Shown here piece after piece: positions 15,064-24,521 of a stretch of DNA of 44,471 nucleotides (its first letter is position 1; every line of letters starts with the position of its first letter). Source of the stretch: Bythopirellula sp. (lineage in GTDB: Bacteria > Planctomycetota > Planctomycetia > Pirellulales > Lacipirellulaceae). The translations under genes and the position numbers were made by a program. The stretch lies in the NCBI GenBank assembly GCA_028285205.1, contig JANQQA010000029.1, forward strand, positions 1 to 44,471, written 5' to 3'. The notes beneath the pieces were generated by a model. It ran no database searches. It worked only from the letters and a program-made list of their open reading frames with translations, and had not been told where the DNA came from.

Positions 15064-17826
15064 GTGAATAAACAACAACTCGCGAAAAAAATCTGGGAAT
15101 CCGCCAACCAGATGCGTTCGAAAATTGAGGCAAATGAGTATAAGGACTACATACTTGGCTTAATTTTTTACAAGTACATCTCTGACAAGCAGGTAGAGTT
15201 CGCTAGAAAAGAAGAGTTTACCGAGCAAGATATTCGATCGTTATCTGAAGATGATGCTGAAACCGTTGAGCACATCAAGCGCAACATCGGCTACTTCATT
15301 GCGTATGATCACCTCTTCTCCACGTGGATTGTGCAAGGTAATGACTTCAATGTGTCTAATGTTCGCGACGGCTTGTCTGCTTTCGGTCGCCTGATCGCAC
15401 CCAACCACAAACTACTCTTCGAGGGCATCTTTCAAACGCTCGAAACAGGCCTGTCAAAACTCGGCGATACTGCCGCCAAGCAAACCAAGGCAATCCGCAA
15501 CTTGATCCAATTGATCAAGGAAATCCCGATGGATGGTCGGCAGGGGTACGATGTACTTGGATTCATCTACGAGTATCTCATCGGACAGTTCGCGGCGAAC
15601 GCCGGGAAGAAAGCAGGCGAGTTTTACACGCCCCACGAAGTCTCGGTTCTTATTTCTGAGATCATTGCCGATCATGTCAAAGATCGGGAAACCATAGACA
15701 TTTACGACTCCTGCAGTGGTTCCGCGTCGTTATTGCTAAATATCGGCAAATCCGTTGCTCGACACATGGACGATGCTGATAACGTCAAGTACTTCGCTCA
15801 GGAGCTGAAGGAAAACACCTACAACCTCACCCGCATGAACCTCGTTATGCGTGGCATCAAGCCCAACAATATCTGCGTCCGCAACGGTGACACGCTCGAA
15901 GACGACTGGCCGTTCTTTGAGGACAAAGATCCGGTTGGCACTTACAATCCGCTGTACCTCGACGCCGTCGTCTCCAATCCTCCCTACTCGCAGAAATGGG
16001 ATCCCGAACACAAGGACAACGACGCTCGCTTCTCTCGCTTTGGCCTTGCGCCAAAGTCCAAGGCCGACTACGCCTTTCTTCTGCACGATTTGTACCACCT
16101 GAAGCCCAACGGAATCATGGCCATCGTTTTGCCGCACGGTGTGCTGTTTCGCGGCGGCGAAGAAGGCGCGATCCGCAAAGAGCTGATCGAGAACGACCAC
16201 ATCGACACCATCATCGGCCTTCCGCCGAACATTTTCTTTGGTACCGGCATCCCCACGATCATTATCGTTCTAAAGCAGAAGCGTCATAACAACGACGTCC
16301 TCATCGTGGACGCCGCCAAGGGTTTCATCAAAGAAGGGAAGAACAACAAGCTTCAAGCCTCGGACATCAAGAAGATCGTGGAGACCGTCAACGGCCGGCT
16401 GACCGTGCCACGCTACAGCCGAGTTGTCCTCAAGAGCGAAGTCCGCGAGAACGACTACAACCTCAACATCCCTCGCTATGTCGATTCGGCGGGCCCCGCC
16501 GAAAGCTGGGATCTGTACGCCTCGATGTTTGGCGGCGTGCCACAAGGTGAGCTGGATGCTCTGGAAGAATTCTGGAGCGCCTTCCCGGAATTGCGTTCCG
16601 CTCTATTCACCGACAACGGTACGCCATACGTTCAGCCCAAAGTGGACGACCTTGCAACCGCCATTCGCGAGCACGCTGACGTGCAAGGCTTCATCGAACA
16701 GTTTTCCGCCGCTTTTGCCGATTTCAATCCGTGGCTGGGTGGCGAGCTCGTTGATCAGTGGTCCGAGGTCTCGGTCCACCGGCAGGAGCCGCTGATTGGC
16801 GAGGCCATATTCCAGCGGCTCGAGCCGATCCCGCTCATCGACAAGTACCGCGCATATCAGTTGCTCGACAACGAGTGGCAGCAAATCGCCATTGACCTCG
16901 AAATCTTGCAAACAGAAGGGTTCGACGCGGCGAACGTGGTCGATCCGAACATGGTGACCAAAAAGAAAAAGGGCGAGGAAGTCGAGGAACAGGAAGGCTG
17001 GAAGGGCCACCTCCTGCCATTTGATCTGGTTCAACGCGTGCACTTCAAGGAAGAGCTGGACGTGCTGACGGAGAAAGGGATCCGGCGAAGCGACATAGTC
17101 GCCGAATTGGAAGAAGTTATCGAATCCCTTTCCGAAGAAGACGGCGAAGACAAGGTTCTCAACGACGCAGGTGACAAATTTGTTTCCGGTGAGTTAAGCA
17201 ACGAAATCAAAGAGCAGTTGAATGACGTTCAAACCGACGAAATTCAGACGCTGAATGAGTACCTCGCTCTGCTGGATGCCAAAGCAAAGAAACCGCAGAA
17301 GCAGGCTTTCGTCGAAGAGCACCCAGAAGTCAACTGGTCGGAAATCGAGCCGAACAAAGACGGCACCTACGGAAAGGGCAAAGTGAACAGCTACCTAGCA
17401 GGACTCCGATCCTCATTTGAGTTTCCGGAACACACTTTTGCGTACAAGTTGCTCAAAGCACGATCGCTAATGGATGAAGATAAGGTACTAAAAGACACGA
17501 TTCGAGATGACAGCGCGGCGCTGCACACCAAAACTAAAGAGACGATCGAGAAACTCAGCAATGATCAGGTGAACGAGTTGTTGGAAGCTAAGTGGGTTTT
17601 GCCGCTGGGCAAGTCGCTACATGAGTTGCCCGAGCAGCAGATCGAAGAGCTTACCGACAAGCTGCAAGCGTTGGTGGAAAAGTACAAGACCACCTACGCC
17701 GACAACGCCCGCGAGATCCAGCGAACAGAAGGTGAACTCGCTGGCATGATTGATGATTTGGAAGGCAGCGAGCTCGACATGCAAGGGCTTGCCGAGCTGA
17801 AAAGTTTCCTGGAGACGGGAGACTGA
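15064..17826 (+). CDS. hsdM: type I restriction-modification M subunit with long C-terminal extension
   Basis: 920 residues. Residues about 1-140 are the HsdM N-terminal helical domain (KKIWESANQMRSKIEANEYKD). Residues 150-460 are the N6-adenine methyltransferase, with DSCSGSASLLL (motif I, SAM binding, about 215) and SNPPY (motif IV, about 304-307). HsdM is usually near 500 residues; here about 430 residues follow, acidic and strongly helical (EELDVLTEKGIRRSDIVAELEEV, ...QQIEELTDKLQALVEKYKTT), probably partly coiled coil. GTG start at 15064. The subunit methylates adenine with HsdS and forms the cutting complex with HsdR. Stop is 1 nt before the hsdS ATG. Confidence 0.95.
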   Translation: MNKQQLAKKIWESANQMRSKIEANEYKDYILGLIFYKYISDKQVEFARKEEFTEQDIRSLSEDDAETVEHIKRNIGYFIAYDHLFSTWIVQGNDFNVSNVRDGLSAFGRLIAPNHKLLFEGIFQTLETGLSKLGDTAAKQTKAIRNLIQLIKEIPMDGRQGYDVLGFIYEYLIGQFAANAGKKAGEFYTPHEVSVLISEIIADHVKDRETIDIYDSCSGSASLLLNIGKSVARHMDDADNVKYFAQELKENTYNLTRMNLVMRGIKPNNICVRNGDTLEDDWPFFEDKDPVGTYNPLYLDAVVSNPPYSQKWDPEHKDNDARFSRFGLAPKSKADYAFLLHDLYHLKPNGIMAIVLPHGVLFRGGEEGAIRKELIENDHIDTIIGLPPNIFFGTGIPTIIIVLKQKRHNNDVLIVDAAKGFIKEGKNNKLQASDIKKIVETVNGRLTVPRYSRVVLKSEVRENDYNLNIPRYVDSAGPAESWDLYASMFGGVPQGELDALEEFWSAFPELRSALFTDNGTPYVQPKVDDLATAIREHADVQGFIEQFSAAFADFNPWLGGELVDQWSEVSVHRQEPLIGEAIFQRLEPIPLIDKYRAYQLLDNEWQQIAIDLEILQTEGFDAANVVDPNMVTKKKKGEEVEEQEGWKGHLLPFDLVQRVHFKEELDVLTEKGIRRSDIVAELEEVIESLSEEDGEDKVLNDAGDKFVSGELSNEIKEQLNDVQTDEIQTLNEYLALLDAKAKKPQKQAFVEEHPEVNWSEIEPNKDGTYGKGKVNSYLAGLRSSFEFPEHTFAYKLLKARSLMDEDKVLKDTIRDDSAALHTKTKETIEKLSNDQVNELLEAKWVLPLGKSLHELPEQQIEELTDKLQALVEKYKTTYADNAREIQRTEGELAGMIDDLEGSELDMQGLAELKSFLETGD

Positions 17827-17827
17827 T

Positions 17828-19063
17828 ATGTCGGACACAAACAACATGGTGCCCGAAATTCGGTTTAGAGAGTTTTCCGGAGGCTGGCGCGAGAAGACGA
17901 TCGGCAAGGTACTCTCGGAAACCAATCGTGCGATCGTTCTACAGGATGACGTCGAATACGAGTTAATAACCGTTCGCCGCCGCAATGAAGGCGTTGTTTC
18001 CCGGGGCCATCTCTATGGGCGACAAATCTTGGTAAAGAACTACTCGCAACTCGAAGCGGGTGATTTTCTAATCTCAAAACGGCAAGTCGTTCACGGCGCA
18101 ACCGGGATTGTTCCAGGGTCATTAGACGGCGCAATCGTCTCAAATGAGTATCTAGTCGCCGTTGGAAACTGCGATATATCGACTGAGTTCCTCGCGCTTA
18201 TCTGCAAACGCCCGGCGATGTACCGAAAGTTCTTTCTAAGTTCCTACGGTGTTGTTATCGAGAAGCTATTCTTCGACGCTGAGGACTGGAAGAAACGTAC
18301 TATCACAATTCCACGACTATCAGAACAAACGCAAATCGGTTCGTATTTCAAATCGTTGGACCGGATGATTGAGCTGCATCAGCGGAAGCATGACAAGCTA
18401 GTGACGCTGAAACAGGCGATGCTCCAAAAGATGTTCCCGCAAGGCGGCGCCACCATCCCCGAAATCCGCTTCAACGGATTCGAGGGAGAGTGGGAACCTC
18501 GAATGCTGGGTAGTCTGGGCAATACGTTCTCTGGACTAAGTGGAAAAACCAAGGCTGCCTTTGGCCACGGAAACGGTGGTTACGTGACCTACATGGGCGT
18601 GTTCTCGAGCCCATTGTCTGACGAAAGCATGACTGGGCTAATCGAAATTGACGCGAGCCAGACCGAAGTGGAATTCGGCGACGTCTTCTTTACGACGTCT
18701 TCAGAGACCCCTGAGGACGTCGGGATGTCTTCAGTGTGGGTGGGCAAGGCCGACAACGTTTATCTCAATAGTTTCTGCTTCGGTTTTCGACCGACAACGC
18801 CAGTCGACCACCTTTTTCTCGCGTACGTTTTGCGTAGTCAAGAGTTTAGAAAGAGCATCTCATTCCTCGCGCAGGGTATTTCTCGGTTCAATATTTCCAA
18901 GCGAAAAACGATGGAGATAGAACTTCTCCTGCCTTGTAAAAAGGAACAGGAAAAGGTCGGCGCTTACTTCCACAGCGTCGACAGGCTCATTGCCAAGCAC
19001 GCCACGCAGCTTGAAAAACTCAAAAACATCAAGTCCGCCTGCCTCGAAAAGATGTTCGTCTAA
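17828..19063 (+). CDS. hsdS: type I restriction specificity subunit
   Basis: 411 residues with internal two-fold repetition: PEIRFREFSGGWREKTIG (about 10) recurs as PEIRFNGFEGEWEPRMLG (about 215), and helical spacers YFKSLDRMIELHQRKHDKL (about 174) and YFHSVDRLIAKHATQLEKL (about 378) recur likewise. Each half is a target-recognition domain plus conserved helix, so the recognised site should be bipartite. The target sequence cannot be read from the protein. It follows hsdM by 1 nt, with GGGAG upstream. The hsdR start is 7 nt after the stop. Confidence 0.95.
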   Translation: MSDTNNMVPEIRFREFSGGWREKTIGKVLSETNRAIVLQDDVEYELITVRRRNEGVVSRGHLYGRQILVKNYSQLEAGDFLISKRQVVHGATGIVPGSLDGAIVSNEYLVAVGNCDISTEFLALICKRPAMYRKFFLSSYGVVIEKLFFDAEDWKKRTITIPRLSEQTQIGSYFKSLDRMIELHQRKHDKLVTLKQAMLQKMFPQGGATIPEIRFNGFEGEWEPRMLGSLGNTFSGLSGKTKAAFGHGNGGYVTYMGVFSSPLSDESMTGLIEIDASQTEVEFGDVFFTTSSETPEDVGMSSVWVGKADNVYLNSFCFGFRPTTPVDHLFLAYVLRSQEFRKSISFLAQGISRFNISKRKTMEIELLLPCKKEQEKVGAYFHSVDRLIAKHATQLEKLKNIKSACLEKMFV

Positions 19064-19070
19064 ACCACCC

Positions 19071-22000
19071 ATGACCACCTTCTCCAACGAAGCCGAATTC
19101 GAAATTACCGTGATCCGCGAGCTGAGCCAGCGCGGTTGGGAAACGGAGTTCCTCAAGAATCCAACCGAGGCTGATCTCTTAAGCAACTGGGCCACGATCC
19201 TGTTTGAAAACAATAAGGGGGTTGACCGACTCAACGACGTCCCGCTCACCCAGGGCGAGATGCAGCAGATCATGGAGCAGATCACCGAGCTTCGGACGCC
19301 GCTAAAGCTGAACGGCTTCATCAATGGCAAGACCGTCGCCATCACTCGCGACAATCCCGACGATAAGCTGCACTACGGCAAGGAAATCAGCCTCAAGATT
19401 TACGATCGCCACGAGATCGCCGCCGGTCAAAGCCGCTACCAAATCGTGCAGCAACCTCGATTCAAACGCGGATCGAAACTCCTCAATGACCGACGCGGCG
19501 ATCTGATGTTGCTGATCAACGGCATGCCGGTCATTCACGTCGAGCTGAAACGCAGCGGCGTGGCCGTGAGTCAGGCTTACAACCAGATCCAGACGTATTC
19601 CCGCGAAGGCGTTTTCTCTGGCCTGTTCTCGCTGGTGCAGTTGTTCGTGGCGATGGAACCTGCTAAGGCTCTTTACTTCGCCAACCCAGGACCGGACGGA
19701 ACCTTTAACAAGGACTACGCTTTTCACTGGGCTGACTTTAACAACGAACCCATCAATGACTGGCAGGCGTTCACATCCGGTCTGCTGTCCATCCCGATGG
19801 CCCATCAATTGATTGGTTTTTATACCGTGGCGGATGAGTCTGACGGCGTGCTGAAGGTATTACGCAGCTATCAATACTATGCGGCCCACGCCATTTCCGA
19901 CAAAGTGGCCAAGACCGACTGGAACAACCCGAATCGACTCGGTGGCTACATCTGGCACACGACCGGATCCGGCAAGACGATGACCAGCTTTAAGTCGGCT
20001 CAGCTGATTGCCAATTCCAAAGACGCTGACAAAGTGGTTTTCTTGCTGGACCGCATAGAGCTGGGCACGCAGACATTGGAGGCCTACCGGAATTTCGCCG
20101 GCGACAGCAATGATGTACAGGCAACCGAAGATACCAGCGTGCTTGCGAGCAAACTCAAGAGCACGAATCCGGCAGACACACTGATTGTCACGTCGATTCA
20201 GAAAATGAGTCGAATTAGGGATGAAGATGGCGGATTGAAAGCGGCTGACCTCGAAAAGATGCGAGCGCAGAGAGTCGTTTTCATTATCGACGAGTGTCAC
20301 CGAAGCACGTTCGGTGACATGTTAGTAGATATCAAGGATAGCTTTGCTGGTGCGGTTTTCTTTGGTTTCAGCGGGACACCCATACATTCAGAGAACATTC
20401 GTAGAGACAACACGACAACGGACGTTTTTGGCGATGAATTGCATCGCTATAGTATTGCCGACGGAATTCGCGACAAGAACGTGCTCGGTTTCGACCCTTA
20501 CAAAGTTATGACGTACCGTGATCGTGACCTGCGGACAGCGGTTGCCTTAGAGAAGGCTAGGGCCGGTTCGGCCGAGGAAGCACTTGGCGACCCAAAAAAG
20601 GCAAGGGTCTTTAGCCGCTATATGAACGACGTTCCCATGGCAGGTTATCGCGATTCGTCGGGCAACTTCGTGAACGGTATTGAAGATCACTTGCCCAACG
20701 CTCAATACCAGCGAGACGAGCATAGAAACGCAGTAGTTCAGGACGTCGTCGACAACTGGGTTACTTTGAGCCAGGCCAGCAAGTTTCACGCTATTTTTGC
20801 CACAAGCAGTATTGAAGAGGCGATCATCTACTATCGCCTGATGAAGTCGCAGTGCCCGAATCTGAGAACAACGGCTCTATTCGATCCACATGAGGACAAT
20901 GAGAACCCTTCAGCCTTCAAATCAGATGGACTCGTTGAGCTGTTGGAGGACTATAACGCGAGATATGGGCAGAGCTTTGATCTCGGCACTCACGCGAAAT
21001 TCAAGAAAGACATCGCTGCCCGGTTGGCTCACAAGAAACCATACACGCGAATTGCGACTGAGCCCGAAAAGCAGATTGATTTGCTAATAGTGGTAAACCA
21101 GATGCTGACTGGATTTGACTCGAAGTGGGTGAACACTCTGTACCTGGACAAGAAGCTGGAGTACGAGAACATTATCCAGGCCTTTTCCCGAACAAATCGT
21201 CTGTTCGGTCCCGACAAACCGTTTGGCACTATTCGTTACTACCGTCGGCCACATACGATGGAGCGAAATATCGCTGCTGCGGTGAGGCTGTATTCCGGTG
21301 ACAGGCCGATCGGTCTTTTTGCAGATCGCTTGCCACGCAACGTCGAACGGATGAATGGGATCTTTACCACAATCTGTACAATCTTCGAGGCTGCCGGCAT
21401 CGAGGACTTCCGCAATCTCCCGGAGGATCTCGCCGAACGTGCTGAATTCGCGAGGCAATTCAAGGAATTCAGCGGCGTCCTGGAAGCAGCAAAAATCCAG
21501 GGGTTCACGTGGGAGCAAACGGAATATAAGTCCGACGATGGCACGGTCGCGATACTCGTACTCACTAGGGAACAGTATCTGACCCTCCTGCAGCGCTATA
21601 GGGAACTCGGCTCAGGCAGCGGCAGCAGCGGTGGTGGCGTCCCATTCGATATCGATAGTCACATAACCGAGATCGATACGGGAAAAATTGATGCTGACTA
21701 CATGAACTCGCGATTCGAAAAGTACCTAAAAGTTCTTGACAGCGATGACGAAACGTCGAAAGAGCAGACTCTCGCGGAGCTGCACCGCTCCTTTGCATCG
21801 CTTTCTCAGGAAGATCAAAAGTACGCTGAAATTCTATTGCGCGACATTCATCGTGGAGATATTCAGATTGACTCCTCCCTTACTTTTCGCGATTACCTTA
21901 ATAGTTATAGAGTCAAAGGCCAGGATGACGACATTGCGAACCTTGTACGGGCCCTTGGTATAGATGAGGTGAAGCTTAGAGCGCTTTTGAATGCCAATGT

Positions 22001-22184
22001 TACCGAGGCAAATCTAAATGATTATGGTCGATTCGACGATCTCAAGAATACAATCGATAGACAGAAAGCTGCTGCGTACTTTGAGGAGACTACTGATGAG
22101 GAGCTCTCTCCAGCACGGGTAAACATTAAGTCAGCGACCTTGCTGAGAAACTTCATCTTCTCAGGTGGCTTTCCAAAAGACTAG
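19071..22184 (+). CDS. hsdR: type I restriction endonuclease R subunit
   Basis: 1037 residues, nearly the 1038 of EcoR124-type HsdR. The nuclease domain lies at about 20-200 with VIHVELKRSG (ExK, about 155). SF2 motor motifs: TTGSGKT (Walker A, about 297), IIDECHRS (motif II, about 404), GFSGTP (motif III), then QAFSRTNR (motif VI, about 705). All key residues are intact. ATG 19071 is chosen because the protein begins TTFSNEAEFEITVIREL, the family start; the frame extends upstream inside hsdS. It is the translocase and DNA-cutting subunit, acting on unmodified DNA. Confidence 0.95.
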   Translation: MTTFSNEAEFEITVIRELSQRGWETEFLKNPTEADLLSNWATILFENNKGVDRLNDVPLTQGEMQQIMEQITELRTPLKLNGFINGKTVAITRDNPDDKLHYGKEISLKIYDRHEIAAGQSRYQIVQQPRFKRGSKLLNDRRGDLMLLINGMPVIHVELKRSGVAVSQAYNQIQTYSREGVFSGLFSLVQLFVAMEPAKALYFANPGPDGTFNKDYAFHWADFNNEPINDWQAFTSGLLSIPMAHQLIGFYTVADESDGVLKVLRSYQYYAAHAISDKVAKTDWNNPNRLGGYIWHTTGSGKTMTSFKSAQLIANSKDADKVVFLLDRIELGTQTLEAYRNFAGDSNDVQATEDTSVLASKLKSTNPADTLIVTSIQKMSRIRDEDGGLKAADLEKMRAQRVVFIIDECHRSTFGDMLVDIKDSFAGAVFFGFSGTPIHSENIRRDNTTTDVFGDELHRYSIADGIRDKNVLGFDPYKVMTYRDRDLRTAVALEKARAGSAEEALGDPKKARVFSRYMNDVPMAGYRDSSGNFVNGIEDHLPNAQYQRDEHRNAVVQDVVDNWVTLSQASKFHAIFATSSIEEAIIYYRLMKSQCPNLRTTALFDPHEDNENPSAFKSDGLVELLEDYNARYGQSFDLGTHAKFKKDIAARLAHKKPYTRIATEPEKQIDLLIVVNQMLTGFDSKWVNTLYLDKKLEYENIIQAFSRTNRLFGPDKPFGTIRYYRRPHTMERNIAAAVRLYSGDRPIGLFADRLPRNVERMNGIFTTICTIFEAAGIEDFRNLPEDLAERAEFARQFKEFSGVLEAAKIQGFTWEQTEYKSDDGTVAILVLTREQYLTLLQRYRELGSGSGSSGGGVPFDIDSHITEIDTGKIDADYMNSRFEKYLKVLDSDDETSKEQTLAELHRSFASLSQEDQKYAEILLRDIHRGDIQIDSSLTFRDYLNSYRVKGQDDDIANLVRALGIDEVKLRALLNANVTEANLNDYGRFDDLKNTIDRQKAAAYFEETTDEELSPARVNIKSATLLRNFIFSGGFPKD

Positions 22185-22218
22185 GTTCAATCCAACGAAC
22201 GCATAGGTGTGAGTTTGA

Positions 22219-23094
22219 ATGGCTAACAAACCAAAAGCGAAGTTCGTGACGTGGTTCGGTCCGCTATTGGATGCGCTGCGTGACCTAGGTGATTCAGGGC
22301 GACCACGAGAGGTGTCGGGCAGGATAGCGAAAAACTTGGAACTATCCGATGAGGTGTTGGATGAAACGTTGAAGTCCGGAGCAAACCGTTTTCACAATCA
22401 AGTTGCGTGGGCACGCCAGTATCTCGTGTGGGAGGGGCTTCTAGACTCGTCTAAGCACGGTACTTGGACGCTCACAGAAAAGGGCCGCAAAACAACGTTG
22501 ACCGATGAACAAGCCCGCGAGATTTTTCTGAAATGGGTCGCGTATCACGCAGAGAATCGAAAGCGCAAGTCAGAGGAGTCGAAAGGCGACGTCGAATCCG
22601 ATGAAGTGCTGGCTGAGATGTCAGATTCGGCAGACGGGATCGACCTAATTGACGTGCTCCGCGGCCTAAGCTCGCAAGGGTTTGAAAAAGTCTGCCGTGA
22701 GTTATTGCGAGAGTCCGGATTCGAGAATGTGGAGATTACCGGCGGCTCAGCTGACGAGGGAATAGATGGGTACGGAACGCTCGAGTTGAATCCTTTCGTG
22801 AGCTTCAAGGTGTTGTTTCAATGCAAGAGGTACAAGGAAGGAAATACGGTTTCCAGAGCGCAGGTTGGCGATTTCCGGAATGCGATGATCGGACGCGCCG
22901 AGAAAGGGATAATCATGACGACATCATCATTCTCGACCGCAGCTATTAAGGAGGCAAATCGTGAGGGGGCACCAGCGATAGAGCTAATTGATGGTCCGAA
23001 ACTCGTCGCTATGTTCGAGAAAGTAGAATTGGGCGTTACAGCAAGAACAGCGTACGACGTTGATATCGCCTACTTCGAGAAGTATCGCCAGTGA
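22219..23094 (+). CDS. Mrr-type restriction endonuclease
   Basis: 291 residues. Residues 1-95 form an Mrr N-terminal winged helix (WARQYLVWEGLLDSSKHGTWTLTEKGR). Residues about 150-270 are a PD-(D/E)xK endonuclease: FEKVCRELLRESGFENVEITGG, then DEGIDGYG (Asp) and FQCKRY (QxK), then SRAQVGDFRNAM. This is the Mrr catalytic core, which cuts modified or foreign DNA in known members. It starts 34 nt after hsdR, in the same direction, so it may be co-transcribed with the type I system as a second barrier. Confidence 0.9.
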   Translation: MANKPKAKFVTWFGPLLDALRDLGDSGRPREVSGRIAKNLELSDEVLDETLKSGANRFHNQVAWARQYLVWEGLLDSSKHGTWTLTEKGRKTTLTDEQAREIFLKWVAYHAENRKRKSEESKGDVESDEVLAEMSDSADGIDLIDVLRGLSSQGFEKVCRELLRESGFENVEITGGSADEGIDGYGTLELNPFVSFKVLFQCKRYKEGNTVSRAQVGDFRNAMIGRAEKGIIMTTSSFSTAAIKEANREGAPAIELIDGPKLVAMFEKVELGVTARTAYDVDIAYFEKYRQ

Positions 23095-23107
23095 ACGGCA
23101 ATCCCGC

Positions 23108-23947
23108 GTGCACCGAATACCCTCGAGTATTCACTTGAAGATCAAGCTGGAAAGTCTTATTGAGCTAGCTGGCATAGAGCTTGGCGACTTCAAGATTCAC
23201 TGTGCAACGGGTTCAAATCGACCACTTGATGCGTTCTTCGGAGGCCACTTCGAACAATGGCAGGAGCAACAGAACCAGAAGAACTTTGAGTGTGAAAAGA
23301 TTTTGTCGTTGATTCAGCTAAACCGGGTCGAATGGCTATTCGCTGGCGTATGGAATGTCCGGGGTTACAAGCAACGCCGGTCAAACAAAAGAACTTGGTT
23401 CGAGTATTCAACGGACGAAGTTCTAGGGCTTGAGCACTTGGTCGGGCACGCCATTGTTCGTTTTGAAAAGAACTTTCGCGCCTCGTATCTACGGGGCCCG
23501 AAGTACATCGACGATCTGAGGGTATCGGAGCTTCTACCTCAGAGAATGTCGATCGGCGACTTCCCTGGTTATTCCAATGTGTGTCTTCCTTACTCGCGGC
23601 TTCGACTCGTTGTCAATCAGCAAGTTGACTCTTGGCGATCGGCATTGTCGAGTGTCTCGGGGATATATCTGATCTCGGACTTGAGAACCGGCCTTCAGTA
23701 TGTAGGCAGTGCAAGTGGCGATGAGGGTGTTTGGGGGCGATGGTGTTCTTACGCGAACTCAGGCCATGGTGGCAACAAGGAGCTCAGGCGATTGTTGGCG
23801 GAGACTGACAACGAATATGCAGAGAATTTCCAATTTTCTCTGCTAGAGATCTGTGACCCCATAATGACCAAGGACCAGATACTTGCCAGAGAGTCCCATT
23901 GGAAGGACTGTCTTCTGTCGCGACAATTCGGATACAACGAAAACTAA
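23108..23947 (+). CDS. GIY-YIG nuclease family protein
   Basis: About 280 residues from GTG 23108; TTG 23135 is also possible, and the open frame extends back to 23060 inside the Mrr gene, so the start is uncertain. The C-terminal third carries the GIY-YIG domain: SGIYLISDLRTGLQYVGSA (GIY and YVG strands), GRWCSYANSGHGGNKEL (conserved Arg), then LLEICDP...ARESHWKDCL (catalytic Glu). The first 170 residues are an N-terminal region of unknown fold, rich in aromatic residues. Adjacent, same strand, after Mrr: a third nuclease in the defence cluster. It may act on invading DNA. Confidence 0.8.
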   Translation: MHRIPSSIHLKIKLESLIELAGIELGDFKIHCATGSNRPLDAFFGGHFEQWQEQQNQKNFECEKILSLIQLNRVEWLFAGVWNVRGYKQRRSNKRTWFEYSTDEVLGLEHLVGHAIVRFEKNFRASYLRGPKYIDDLRVSELLPQRMSIGDFPGYSNVCLPYSRLRLVVNQQVDSWRSALSSVSGIYLISDLRTGLQYVGSASGDEGVWGRWCSYANSGHGGNKELRRLLAETDNEYAENFQFSLLEICDPIMTKDQILARESHWKDCLLSRQFGYNEN

Positions 23948-23967
23948 CCGGTAAGACGCAGCAACGC

Positions 23968-23986
23968 TGTGCCAAATTTGTGCCAA
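23968..23986 (+). repeat. element 2 end repeat, right copy
   Basis: TGTGCCAAATTTGTGCCAA, 17/19 identical to 11698-11716 in the same orientation. It is 104 nt before the right tRNA duplicate. TGTGCCAA occurs twice in tandem. Confidence 0.55.
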
Positions 23987-24089
23987 ACCAGGCTCGAAAC
24001 AGCAGTAACTAATGCTTGTTTACTGGCGTAATCTGCGGATTCGCGCTCGCAAGTTGTTGAATTTATTGAATGATGCTATGTGTGGAGCC

Positions 24090-24133
24090 GACTGAAAATC
24101 CGCGTGTCGGTGGTTCGGTTCCCCTGGCCACCA
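24090..24133 (+). other. attR: decayed 3' half of tRNA-Phe
   Basis: The first 28 nt are identical to 3778-3805 of the tRNA (anticodon arm to T-loop). After one substitution (A to G) the rest matches with a 3-nt deletion, ending GGCCACCA. It is not a functional tRNA because the 5' half is absent. It marks the outer right end of the island. Confidence 0.9.
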
Positions 24134-24521
24134 TCAAGACGGGGAATGCGGCTGGTGATTTCGCCGACCATTTCTATATTGTCCTTTGGCCGAATACTTC
24201 TGACCACTCGTTACGGGCATATCTAAGAAGTACAAACCGAGCTGCTCGGCGTTGATTGGGCTGTGGCGCAAAGTGGGTTTTGCTTATGGTCTCATCATCG
24301 CATATTCTCGATACTCGAGCGAGGATGAGACGAGGATGGTAGGTCACGTTCATATTCTCTCTTGGACGAGGAGAGAATCACTAAGAGCGACGTCGGCGAT
24401 CCAACGGTCGACGAATTGAGCCGTCAGCAGGAGGTGTTCGAAACACTCAGCGCAGAATGTTGGCAAGGGTACGGGGAAGCTCCATAGCGATCCGACGAAA
24501 AGAGAAGGGCCGAGCTCCAAT
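24134..24521. other. intergenic: two hairpins
   Basis: No convincing gene. An imperfect inverted repeat spans 24290-24330 (TCTCATCATCGC ... GCGAGGATGAGA), and a perfect one 24354-24378 (ATTCTCTC, 9 nt, GAGAGAAT). Neither is followed by a T-tract. They may be decayed mobile-element ends or regulatory stems. Confidence 0.45.
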
